Positions 1 to 10,300 of a stretch of DNA of 64,000 nt are shown one piece after another (position 1 is the stretch's first letter; every line of letters starts with the position of its first letter). The notes beneath the pieces were generated by a model, which was not told where the DNA came from, did no database searches, and saw only the letters and a list, made by a program, of their open reading frames with translations. The stretch spans positions 1 through 64,000 of the forward strand of contig RWJK01001325.1 of assembly GCA_004335835.1 (NCBI GenBank), read 5' to 3'. The stretch comes from Scenedesmus sp. ARA3 (lineage: Eukaryota; Chlorophyta; Chlorophyceae; Sphaeropleales; Scenedesmaceae). A program made the translations under genes and the position numbers.

Positions 1-426
1 GGACACTCCAGACACTGAACCAGCAGTCCAGCACGCTCAACAGTCACAAGGGGTTGCCTAGCCGATCACATCATGTGGTGAAAGGCGATTGCAAGGGCAC
101 CGCAGCACCTCGAGCATTACCAGCACCTTGCCTGCTTCTGCTGTAGCCCTACTGCTGTGACCATGACACAACTCCAGGCGCCAGCTTGGGTACCAGCGAG
201 CGCTCAAAACTAATCTATTGCTGAGCACATCTTCCTGAAGTTGTAGCCGACTGCCTGGGCTTCCACTGCGCGCTGCACGGCTGTCAACTGTGCTGTCTCT
301 TCGGCGACCCGGCGTAGCTGCGTAGGCAGGCAGTATCGGCCTGCAGGACGCCACTCCTCTTATCTAATATAGCTTCCAGCATTAAAAGAAGCTGCACTAG
401 ACGGTCTTCCGACTCGCGGGCCGCAA

Positions 427-488
427 CTGGCGCAGCCGGGCTGGTCCAGAGGGCAAAGCAAGCCAAGCCTTTTTACGCCTTGCTCAGG
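427..488. repeat. Dispersed 62-bp repeat, copy 1
   Basis: This sequence recurs almost unchanged at 30562-30623, immediately right of the assembly gap. The copies differ only near the right end. It may be the edge of a longer multicopy sequence, since the gap hides the other side. The minus strand is open in frame through it, but no protein family was recognised. Confidence 0.7.
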
Positions 489-840
489 GTATGATACTGC
501 ATGATTTAATTGCGCACTTCATCGCGGTATGCTTGACACTGAGGAGTGATGCCAGCGTTGTCACCCGAGCTGCCACCTGCACCTGCCTAGTGTGTTGCAG
601 TACTGCAGTGCACTGCAGTGGGTGCCACGTTCAACATTGGGTTAGACTGGAGGCTCCAGTTCCAACCCAACCACGGCATGGATGAAGGCAGCACCACATT
701 TTGTAGCTGATTTCTGGCTGTGTAGGCCGACCAACACGCTACACCAGGATGACCAACCATCCCATCTCAGTACAATCTGTGCAACAACGTCTGATGCGCC
801 AGGGCCTCACGAGTTGAGGTCTCTGGTGGACAAATATGTG

Positions 841-845
841 TTACA
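841..845 (-). terminator. Candidate poly(A) signal TGTAA of the VWA gene
   Basis: The plus strand reads ttaca, giving the chlorophyte-type TGTAA signal on the minus strand. It lies beyond both the main stop (1426) and the alternative stop in the duplicated terminal segment (1120). Confidence 0.4.
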
Positions 846-994
846 ACACAAGCCCATCCACATTGAGTAAGGCTGTACGGTGCAGACTGCTGCGCACAGC
901 CAAAACAGTAAGACCCAACCCACTGGGCTGGAAGTGCATGCATGCACTTGACACATTGTGTCCCAGGCACAGTCGCCCCCAGCAGGCTACAGGG

Positions 995-1073
995 CCTGTT
1001 CTGCCCGTACTGCCTGTTCCGCCCGTACTGCCTGTGCTGCCAGTACTGCCTGTGCTGCCTGTACTGCGTGTTG
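995..1073. repeat. Minisatellite, 9/18-bp units
   Basis: Imperfect tandem units of the type ctgcccgta / ctgcctgtg repeat about eight times. No coding role was found. Confidence 0.7.
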
Positions 1074-1128
1074 GACAGTGTTGGACGGTACGATATCAGA
1101 CGTCCGTCGCTCTGCAAAATCATTTTGT

Positions 1129-1210
1129 GCTGCGCTTGCTCACATAGTCAGCAGCGCTTGCTGTCATCTTCTTGCGCATGGCGTTGCTCTTGGACCATGG
1201 CACCGCCTCA

Positions 1211-1252
<42 letters not shown>

Positions 1253-1700
1253 TGCGTCGAGTCTGCTCCTACTGTGCTGTTCATTGCCGCCCAAAGACCT
1301 GAATCAGGTGCAGCACCAGGAGCACCAGACACAAAGGCTGGGGCTGCCAGTGGCAGCGCAGCGCCACGAGGCAACTGGTGCAGCAGCTGATATGAAGCCA
1401 ACGCCGGCGCTGATTGTGACACATATCACTTCATGTTGCGCTTGCTCACGTAGTCAGCCGCGCTTGCTGTCATCTTCTTGCGCATGGCATTGCTCTTCAA
1501 CCATGGCACCGCCTCATCCTGCTGCTGCTGCATCACGTCTGCTGCTGCTGCGCTGCCAGGTGCAGCGCCAGGAGCACCAGACAGGAAGGCTGGAGGTGGC
1601 AGGGCAGCATTGCGGCTGCGCGGGGCAGGAGCAGCAGCATATGAAACTGGTGCAGCAGCTGATGTGAAGCCCACACCAGCGCTGCGCTGCTTTGCCATGC
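1129..1700 (-). repeat. Tandem duplication of the VWA gene's terminal coding segment
   Basis: About 280-300 bp at 1434-1700, encoding the C-terminus, are repeated at 1129-1413. Both copies end in nearly the same peptide: KSNAMRKKMTASAADYVSKR plus three residues and a stop. Stops are at 1426 and 1120. The outer copy has an expanded CAG tract (14 Gln codons on the minus strand). A transcript ending at TGTAA 841-845 would contain both copies. Confidence 0.8.
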
Positions 1701-2862
1701 TGTTGCTGCATGCAGCCATGCGCGTGGATGCCATGCGCTGTTCATGCTGCGAGGAGAACTGTGCTGCCCTGATGTGGTTGGCCATGTCTGCCAGTTGGGC
1801 AATGTATGCCTGCGGCAGCAGCAGCAGCAGCAGCAGCGCAGGAAACAGAGCAGATTAGTGAACTGTTTGAAACACTGCCATGTTCTTGAGTGCCTATGTT
1901 TATGGGAGGTGCGCCGCTGTCACAAGTTGAACCTGCGGCATGGATTCTAGCCACCCAACCAGAATGAAAGGTGGGTATCCAGTGTGGTGCAACAACATGA
2001 CCCTGCAAGCTCTAACTTCTTTTTCTTCTGCGGATGCAGCCCCTCAGCTGGCTCAGCTGTAGCCTTGGCACTATTGTATTGCCGGGTTGGCACTACCCGT
2101 TATTGTACTGCCAGGCTAGCACTACAACTGACTAGCACAACGAGAAGTTCGCCTGACTGCCCTGCCCTCACCTGCCGCGACCCTCCCAGCCCCTCTGCTG
2201 CCTCCACCTGTGCCTGCGCCTGCTGCAGCTGCTGCTCTGCTGCTGCAAAGCGGTTGGCCTCCGACTCTGCAGCAGCAGCCTTGAGTGCCTGCGCCACAGC
2301 AACAAACAAATCCACCGCAATAGCAGGGTGTACGTCACCACAAATTGCTGGCCAAACACTGAGCAGGAGCCGTGATGCTGCAGCTGCAAAATTTACAGTC
2401 TGCGCCATGTCTGCCTGTCAATTGGTCCATGCTGCAAAGTTGTTGCACACACGCCATGCAGTCGCTAGCATGCACTGGAGCTGTCTCTGGTACGCTCACA
2501 CACAGTGCGAAGCGCCAACAAACCCTTGTTGCATTTCATTCCTGGTGTCTGCTAACATTCATTGATACCACGATCATGTTTACTGGACATAAATTTGCAA
2601 TAGATCAACAAGAGAATCACAATGTTTTATGGCTCACCTCTGCCACCTGGAAGCGTGCTGCTGTTGCAGCCACCAGGGGGTCCCTCGCCTGGCCAGCAGC
2701 AGGAGCAGCAGCACGCGCCAGCTGCAGCACCTGGCTGCTGCTGCTGACGGCGCCTGTCTCTGGGTGCGTGAAGCTCACTTCAACCGCAGTGTTGCATGGG
2801 CACAACATTTGCGTCATCATCATCACCACCATCATCACCACCAGCAGCAGCAATTGCTCAAC

Positions 2863-2901
<39 letters not shown>

Positions 2902-4902
2902 GGAAGGACAACGGTCCCAGGCAGCTGCCAGCAACAGATGAGCCTCACCTGGACCAATGCCTGCTGCCCCTCCCCTGCTGCTGCTGCCAGGTCCAGCTGC
3001 AGCAGCACCTCCCTGGTCTCCTCAGCAAACAGGTCTGCAAACTTGACAGTGTGTGCCTGCACAGCAGCAGCGGCGGCAGCAGGACAGCCAGCGCACATGT
3101 CACTCACCCGTGTTGCCCAGCCACCGATGCAATTGAACATGACCATCTGCCGGAGCAGCTCTGATGTGCTTATAGTAAGCAGGGCAGCTGTCATGGCACT
3201 ATGAGTGTCACATGTCACACACATATTAGTGCTCTTACTAATAAATATGCAAAGCTCAAACCCAACGCACCCCTGTAGCGCCAGCTGGCGTGTCCTGGCT
3301 GCCTCCATGCTGCAGCTGTACAATGCTGCAGCTGGCAGCACTGCTGCTGCTGCTGCCATCAGCTGCCAGGGGAGTGATGGTGACCCGAACACTGCTCGCA
3401 ACCACTGACAGCAGCCCACCCAGCGCATCGCCAAAAGCCTCTGGGATCTGGCTGTCGTCCTGTGCAAGTGCAGGAAAGATGACATGAGTAAGTACTCCCA
3501 TAACATTCAAAGGTGACGTACCCCATGAGGCCACCACTGACAGCAGCCCACCCAGCGCATCGCCAAACGCCTCTGGAATCTGGCTGTCATCCTGTGCAAG
3601 TGCAAAAAAGGCAACATGTATTGGGGGTGTAACACGTGTTAGTAACATACAAAGGAGTTGGTCCCCATGTAACCAGCTTTGACAGCAGCCCACCCAGGGC
3701 GTCTCCAAATGCCTTTTGAATCTGACTGTCGTCCTGTGCAATTGCAGGAAAGGCAACATGTATGTGAGATGCAACATGTGTTAGCAACATACCAAGGTGT
3801 TGGTCCCCATGTAACCAGCATTGACAGCAGCCCACCGAGGGCGTCTCCAAATGCCTTTCGGATCTGACTGTTATCCTGTGCAAGTGCAGGCAAAGTAACA
3901 TGTGTTTGATCTGTGACACATGTTAGTAACATACGAAGCTGACGGTCCCCATGTGGCCAGCACTGACAGCAGTCCACGCAATGCATCATCAAACGCCTCT
4001 GGGATCTGGCTGTCATCCTGTGCATGTTTAAACTGACAACAAGTAACATGGACAGACATTACCTATGTTATGGCCTGACTATGCAGTGGCCTGCAACAAG
4101 GATCTACCAAGCAACCATTCCTGTGAACATTCTGCTGCAGTCTTGGTTGTCTGGAATGCACCTGCTGCTCACCTGGATGAAGCAGTAGATGCCGTGGCCT
4201 GCCTCTGCAGTGGCCGGCATCAAGGATCAACCCCGCGCAACTAGTGCGATGAAATGCAGCTCGTGGCTCACCTGATTGAAGCATTAGATGCCATGGCGTG
4301 CCTCTGCAATGGCCCACAACAAGGATCTACTACTCAACCATTCCTGCAACCATTCACAACTAAACTGCCTGGATTGCCCTCGTCACTCACCTGGATGAAG
4401 TAGTAGATGCCATGGCCTGCCTCTGCAATGGCCTGCAGCAGCCGAGCATCATGGTCTGCACCAAAGCCAAAGGTGTGCACACTGACCGGTTGCTCAGCAG
4501 CAGCCAGGCCGGTCAGCTGCGCACGCATGGCTGACACGATGGAGGGCGCGTCACTGGGCCTGCAGTGACGTCAGCAGCAGCAGCAGCAGCAGCAGCAGCA
4601 AGCAGCAGCAGCAGCGGGTCAGCACTGGAGATTGTCAGACCCTGCAAGGCAACATCGCTTGTGTACAGCAGTTTCTTCAGCGGGAACAATTCCAGTGCTG
4701 TACAGCCAGTGTGCAGGTGCTGTGCCTGACGCAACGCACAGTGCTGTCCAGTTTCCATAGCAGCCGCCAGTTTTCGCACCATGTAGGGCAACTTGAAGGC
4801 TACCCCTGCTGCACTTTGCATCCACCACTCACCCCACGTTGGGCAGCCCGTCTGTGCACAGGAACACACTGCGGACCCTGCGCTTGACACCCTCAGCAGC
4901 CC

Positions 4903-4941
<39 letters not shown>

Positions 4942-5576
4942 CTGTGCTGTGCTCCTTGAGCCCCAGGCTGAGGCCATCCAGCAGGGCAGTGCAGCCGTCA
5001 GCCGTCACGCCTGCGTTGACTGCCTTGGCCAGGGTCTTGGCTGCAGGCGTCATGGCCAGCAGCGGCAGGTCGCGCTTGGCCTGCAGGAAGGGAAAGGCAG
5101 CACGGCAATGTGCATGCAGTTGATGGAATTAAGCGCATAAAATTGGACTGAGCCGTGGACTGCTTTGGCGAGGGTTTTGGCTGCAGGCGTCATGGCAAGC
5201 AGCCGCAGGTCACGCTTGGCCTGCAGGCAGGCAGCACGGCAGCTACATTACATAGCAGCCCGACTGCACACATGCTGTGTTCAAGTGTACAGGCTCCAAG
5301 CTTCCAAGCTGGCGTCCCGTGCATGGGCAAACTGTAAGACCTCCTTTGCCAAACAATCGGCAGGCATCATGGTGCAGTAGCCCTATCTCACCAAATCGCT
5401 GTATGTGACCAGGCCCCATGCATCCTGACTGCCCAGCTGCTCAGCCAGAAAGTCCACTGTGTCCTTCACCAGTGCCATCTTGCTGCCGCCCATGCTGCCA
5501 GACTTGTCCACAACTGCCACCAGCGCCACATTGGCAGGCTTGGCTACCTCGGAGGTGGCTTGCAGGGAGATGACCA

Positions 5577-5611
<35 letters not shown>

Positions 5612-6625
5612 GCACAGGATGATATGGCTGCTACAAATAGCGTACAGCACATGTGACACTCAACACTGTTGCACTACAGCCTGGGTTTGGATGGTATGCC
5701 TAACTAGGGCACATGGAGTCGAACCACATCTGCTGGCAGCTGCGCTGCATGCATGCAGCAGCAACATTGAGCACACATACTTGGTAAGACAGTGCAGGCT
5801 TACCTTAAGACTTGTAGGGCCAGCCGCAACTTCCTTGTACTCTGGCACCAGCTTGAACTTAACTGCCTCATCCTGAGGTTTGGCTGCACCACTTCCTCCA
5901 GCAGCAGCGGCAGCAGCAGCCCTGTTGGCATCTGTGCCTTCCGCTGGAGCCAGAGTGGATGTGTCAGCAGATGTGACATGGACAAAGTCCTCATCTGGGG
6001 CTGAGGTGGCATCTGTGTTTTCAGGCTGCTTGTCCTTGTTGTCAACCTCCATGGCAGCAGGTGCTGCACCAAACACGGCCTTGTACTGTGGCGCTGCCTT
6101 GCGCTCCTCAAGCAGTAGGGAGCGCAGCTCCACACTGTTCAGCGCAGCCAGCTGCATGCAGGCAGAAATGTAGTATGTGCGGCCCTTCAGGGTTTACGAT
6201 GATATAGTGAAGAATAGCGCATGCCTAGCTGCCGCACAAACAACGTTGATGTGTTAACACATCATCTGGCTGCGGATGGAAGAGGGGAGAGACAATTAGA
6301 GTGGTTGTTCAGCTGGAGCTGGCAGCTGCTGGCCAGCACAGCACGTCCCATGGATTCGCTGCTGTTGCAAGGTGCTCACCTCCTCAGCGAGCTCTGCCAC
6401 ACCAGGAGCAGCATCGCTGGACTGCTGGTATGGTTGATGTGCCTGCAGCGAACACAACGAAGGCTGAAGTTGTCGAGCGTGCATCCCGAGGCATGGTTGC
6501 GAGCAGCAGCACTGCATGCACATGCGGAGCGCTTGCAAACTCGGACCCGTCTGATGATTATAATTTGTAGCTGTTCACACCTTTGAACGCGCATACTTTG
6601 TCAGGAACTGCATGAACTGAGACAT
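1426..6625 (-). CDS. VWA-domain protein (667 aa, 11 exons)
   Basis: Exons: 6581-6625, 6380-6442, 5804-6151, 5392-5577, 4833-5080, 4391-4559, 3271-3459, 2949-3056, 2638-2784, 2172-2288, 1426-1809. All phases agree. A complete MIDAS motif, DKSGSMGG (residues about 176-183), opens a von Willebrand factor A domain. It continues through FLCTDGLPNV and VHTFGFGADHD to about residue 353. Downstream segments (GDALGGLLSVV, VKFADLFAEE, VSFTHPETGA) match the beta-rich and helical tail that follows VWA in plant and algal proteins of this class. No RING finger, signal peptide or membrane segment is seen, so it is probably a soluble metal-dependent adhesion or scaffold protein. Its partner is unknown. The exon-9 acceptor lacks AG (see findings). 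Introns carry several exon-edge arrays. A 39-nt extra exon near 3140-3180 is possible but was left out. Confidence 0.8.
3405..4030 (-). repeat. Five-copy, about 142-bp acceptor-edge array
   Basis: Exon edges (a cacag or cgcag-type acceptor followed by GAYRACAGYCAGAT) occur at 4017, 3875, 3733, 3591 and 3459, spaced 142, 142, 142 and 132 bp. Each unit carries an intron 3' end, an AG and about 55-60 nt of the exon encoding GDALGGLLSVV or a variant. Only the 3459 copy continues into the full exon; the others run into intron-like sequence. Confidence 0.9.
4060..4440 (-). repeat. Donor-edge array in the VWA gene
   Basis: The end of exon 4391-4559 (encoding AGHGIYYFIQ and then gtgagt) is copied downstream. 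Junction edges lie at 4391 (used), 4272 and 4173, with a decayed copy near 4065. Each copy keeps about 40-50 nt of exon and the first two keep a gtgag donor. Confidence 0.8.
5020..5230 (-). repeat. Acceptor-edge duplication in the VWA gene
   Basis: The acceptor and first about 60 nt of exon 4833-5080 (AKRDLPLLAMTPAAKTLAKA) are repeated upstream, with edges at 5080 and 5220 (140 bp). The upstream copy soon loses the reading frame. Confidence 0.8.
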
Positions 6626-7365
6626 GGCTGTAGGCCTGCCACAGCTGTGTGCGTTGTCGAGTCTGGCGAACTGTAGTGCGAGGCGCTCTGAGATAAAGCT
6701 GATGGCATCAAACAGATACAGCATCTGAGGGCATTGAGCACTGACTTATGGCCGGCTTCTGTCAGTGACAAGAAGGTTGTCAGATGGAAGGTTCAATGCC
6801 TGTAGGCAGCTAGTCAGGAAGGTTGCCTAGGGTTGCAGTATGCGTATCACCAGCCTCCTTGAGCCACGTATGCGGAACTTCAACAGCGAATGTGTTGCCG
6901 TCATGACGGCAGCTGATCAGCTGCAGGACGGTTTCGTAGCATCGCCTGTACAGCATGTGCAGATGCATCATATGATCCGTGCTTACTACGATGCAACCAC
7001 CTCTGTAGTTCCATGTCACGTGTTCGGTGTAAAAACATTGCATGCGTTCTTAGTTGTTGCCAGAACTGCCTGCTCAGCACTGTACCGGGAGCTGGGCATA
7101 ACACCAGCAACAAACCCTACTTCTCAAAAACACAGCAGACACTTGATGAATGCAGTTGAACTTCAATAAAACTGATTGTAGTTCAGTTTGTTGCCAGAGG
7201 AGCAGTGCTGCGACACACGTACTGTGTAGCTGCTACACTGTAGCACGCCTGTGGCCTTCGTCACCATTGCGTGCACTTTTGCAGCAGCAAATGACAATTT
7301 AGTTTGCTTGAAATTCTAATCACCTGATACTGACGCTCACAATAATCAGACAAGCCTCACTCGCG
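6626..7365. promoter_or_regulatory. Divergent intergenic region, VWA gene / SAM gene
   Basis: These 740 bp separate two head-to-head start codons (6625 minus, 7366 plus) and should hold both promoters and 5' UTRs. No TATA box or known algal element was identified with confidence. An open frame at 6840-7169 has no splice signals or recognisable homology. Confidence 0.4.
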
Positions 7366-10300
7366 ATGGAGTCTGATGTATCAGAGGTCCGCAGTTGACT
7401 GTTGCTTTCATGCTCATGAAGCGCTTTCGGCAAAGCATTAAACACTGGTATCTTTTTACAGGCCTCCATTGCCTATGATGAGCAGTTCGAGGATGAAGAT
7501 GTGAATGGGGTGAGTACTTGATGCTGCTGTGCTGCTGAGCAGTGTGCTCTACACAGCGGGGCTCAGCAATGTCATCTGCAAATCCACTCACGAGCTGGCT
7601 GTATGACATGCCACTACCGCGTTGAAACTGACACCGCAGGACATCACTGCAGCTGCCCCAACAGCTAGCCCTTTCCCTGCAGCGCCGTTGTCAGGGAGGT
7701 CCGCAGCTGCTGCTCTTCTGACAGACACAGAGCTGGATGAGTACCTTGATGACGAGGAGCCAAGGACAGCAGCCAATAACTACAGTAGCAAGGGTACAGA
7801 AGCAGCTGTGCAGGCACAGCCTGCTCTGTTGCAGCCAGCTGCTGCTGCTGCTGCAGGAAGCCCTGCAACCACTGCCACAGAAGCAGCAAGCCGCGATCAG
7901 TCACTGCAGGAAAACAACAGCAGAAGACACAGTTTGAGCAGACAAGCCAGCCGCAACAGCAACAGAGCACCATCTCAGCCGCTCAGCAGGCAGCTCAGCA
8001 GCAGCGGGGGCAAGCAGAACTTGCAGCCGCACAGCAGGCGCACAAGCAGAAACAGCAGTGGCCACAGCCGTAACAGCAGCAGCCATGCACCTGCTGCAGC
8101 ACAAACAGTAATACCGCCGGCAGCTGTGGCACGAAATCAGCCTGAGGGATGCTTGCAGGAAAGTGCAAGTGCTGGTTATGAGGTTCGTTTTGAGCAGCAA
8201 GACAGCCTTGATGAAGCAGTGGCAGAACTCGACAGCAGCTACGCACCCGCAGCAGCAAGCACACCAAAGCAAGCACCAGCAGCGACAGCAACAGCAGCAG
8301 CAGCTACCTCAGCAGCGAGTGCACCCTGGCTATCTTCAACGCAGCCTGCTGCTGGGTGGCAGCAAGCAGCTGTGCCTGCTCCAGCAGCAGGTGCTGGATG
8401 GTGGGACCATGAACAGCAGCAGCAGCAGCAGCATGCACAGCTGGTTCGTGCTGCAAGCCAAGGCAGGCAACCTTCGTCAGCTGCTGCATCAGCAGCTGCA
8501 GCATTCAGCCTCAACAGTGCCGCAGCTGCAGCATCAGCTGCTGCAGGCGCTGCTGCTTACGAAGCTGTGCATGCGGTGCCACACAAGCCTGGCAGGCGGC
8601 AGCGCCCAGCTTCAGCTTCTGCCGGCAGGCGCAGCAGCAGGCATGACCAGCAGCAGCAGGAGCAGCTGACAACAAGGAGCAGCTGGCGTAACGAGATGCA
8701 AAAGCAGCAGCAACCTCCTGCAATCCTTCCTATCGAGCAGTGGGCAGGTGCGGCGCATGGTAGATACATTGAGCCTGCTGATGAACAGGGTTGCTTTGAA
8801 TTGACAAGCACAGCCAGCTACTGCAGCTTTGCATATGTATTAGCAGAAATGTGCCTTTTAGCATGGCTCCTGGGCTTTGGCAGAACCAACACAACTCAGC
8901 AGCTATGTTGTGCACAATGTCGCTGGCACCCATGCAGCACCATGCTACTGTGTCAACCTGGTGCTATTTTGCGTGCTGACAACCGTCTGTGGTGTGTATG
9001 TGCTGCGCAGTGTCTGACGTGTGTGACTGGGTGGAGGGCATCGGGCTGGCGCAGTACCGCAAGAAGTTCATGCACCACTGCATCGGCGGCCGGCTGCTGC
9101 TGCGCCTCACTGACGAGCTGCTGAAGAAGGAGCTGGGCATTGGGCCACTGGTGAGATGCGTGTGCAAAATGCATCAAATCAAGGATTTGTAGTCAGTCGC
9201 CTTGCTGCAGCACTTGCAGGAGATCTTGCTGCTAGGGCAGCAAAGCAATGTAGCTGCAGGACAGCCTACATGGTGTGATGTGTTTGTTTGGCTGGAGAGT
9301 AGCACGGCATTCAAACTCGGTTGTTGACACAGCAAACTTGGATTCGTCGGCCTGCTGCAGGGGCACAGAGCACTGCTGCTTGAGGCTATTGAAGCAGTCA
9401 GCACAGCAGATCTGGCAGCAGCGGCTGCTGCAGCAGCTGCAGGCACACCTGCTGCCGAGTTTGCGCCTGCTGGCACATCACCAGGCGCTGCAGCTGCCTT
9501 GCTGGTGGCTGGGTATGTTGCTGCAAGCGCAGCAGGCAGCCAACGGTCACCAAGCAGACGGGGCAGGAGTGCAGGTCGTGCAGCAGCCAGCCGCAGCAGC
9601 AATACATACAACCAGCGCCAAGCTGGCGTTGCACCACATGGGCTTGCCTCTGCAGGCAGCGGCAGCTACAGCTCGACGCAGCTGGGGGTTGCAGCAGGCG
9701 GCTGGGAGCCCACTGCTGCTGATCGTGGGGCGGGCTCTCCAGGTGGCTCGCCTGTTGCTGCAGCCAGGGGCAGGCCCAGCAGCGCACCAGCTAGGGGAAG
9801 GCAGGGCCGGTCATCAAGCCCACATGTGAGATGCAGTTTCCACATGCGTTTGATGTGTGACAGCAGCCTGTGCACATGCCGTATAAATGGCTGTGTGAGG
9901 GCGCTGGTCCACTTTGGCCAACTAGCAGTTGGGGAGGCTTCTGAGCCTGCATTGTTGACCATACTGCACTAGCCTTGCTCTGCTGGCCCTGCAATGACAA
10001 CAGAAACCTAGCGCCTGTGTGGTGTGGTTACACATGGGCTGAGTGCTTGATGCTGCGCTTGGCACCTTGCAGGCCACCAGCCCTGGCGCGCTGGGGCCAG
10101 CAGCAGGGCGCATCAGCGTGTATGAGCAGCGCGCAAAGCTGCTGTTTGAGCTGGGCAGGGCGCAGGCCCGTGCAGCAGCACAGAGCAGCTCGGCAGCGCA
10201 GGTGAGGCGGCTCGGCGGCTGCCACTGCAGCTGGATATGCTGAGCCTTGCAAGTATGTGACCCTAGCAGCATCGGTGATGCGCGCGTTGTGCTGAGACAA

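Larger units (their letters stand above)
1..1119. other. Intergenic or 3' flanking sequence with repeats
   Basis: No gene could be supported here. The stretch holds one copy of a dispersed 62-bp sequence (427-488), a GC-rich minisatellite (about 995-1073) and a TGTAA signal on the minus strand (841-845) that fits the 3' end of the VWA gene. Open frames here have no splice or codon support. Confidence 0.5.

Noticed and set aside
942..1667. Long plus-strand frame rich in Ala, opposite the VWA gene's last exon
   Set aside because: It is the antisense reading of CAG/CTG tracts and of a coding exon whose minus-strand sense fits the gene model and phase.
2629..3204. Plus-strand frame with a His run and Asn/Ser run
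   Set aside because: It arises from CAT/CAC and AAC repeats in an intron of the minus-strand VWA gene; it has no start context, splice signals or homology.
3405..4030. Regular direct repeats resembling a CRISPR array
   Set aside because: Units are 142 bp and contain eukaryotic splice acceptors plus coding sequence of the host gene; there is no short repeat-spacer structure.
6840..7169. 109-codon plus-strand frame between the VWA and SAM genes
   Set aside because: No homology, no splice sites, and it lies in a promoter interval; likely chance.
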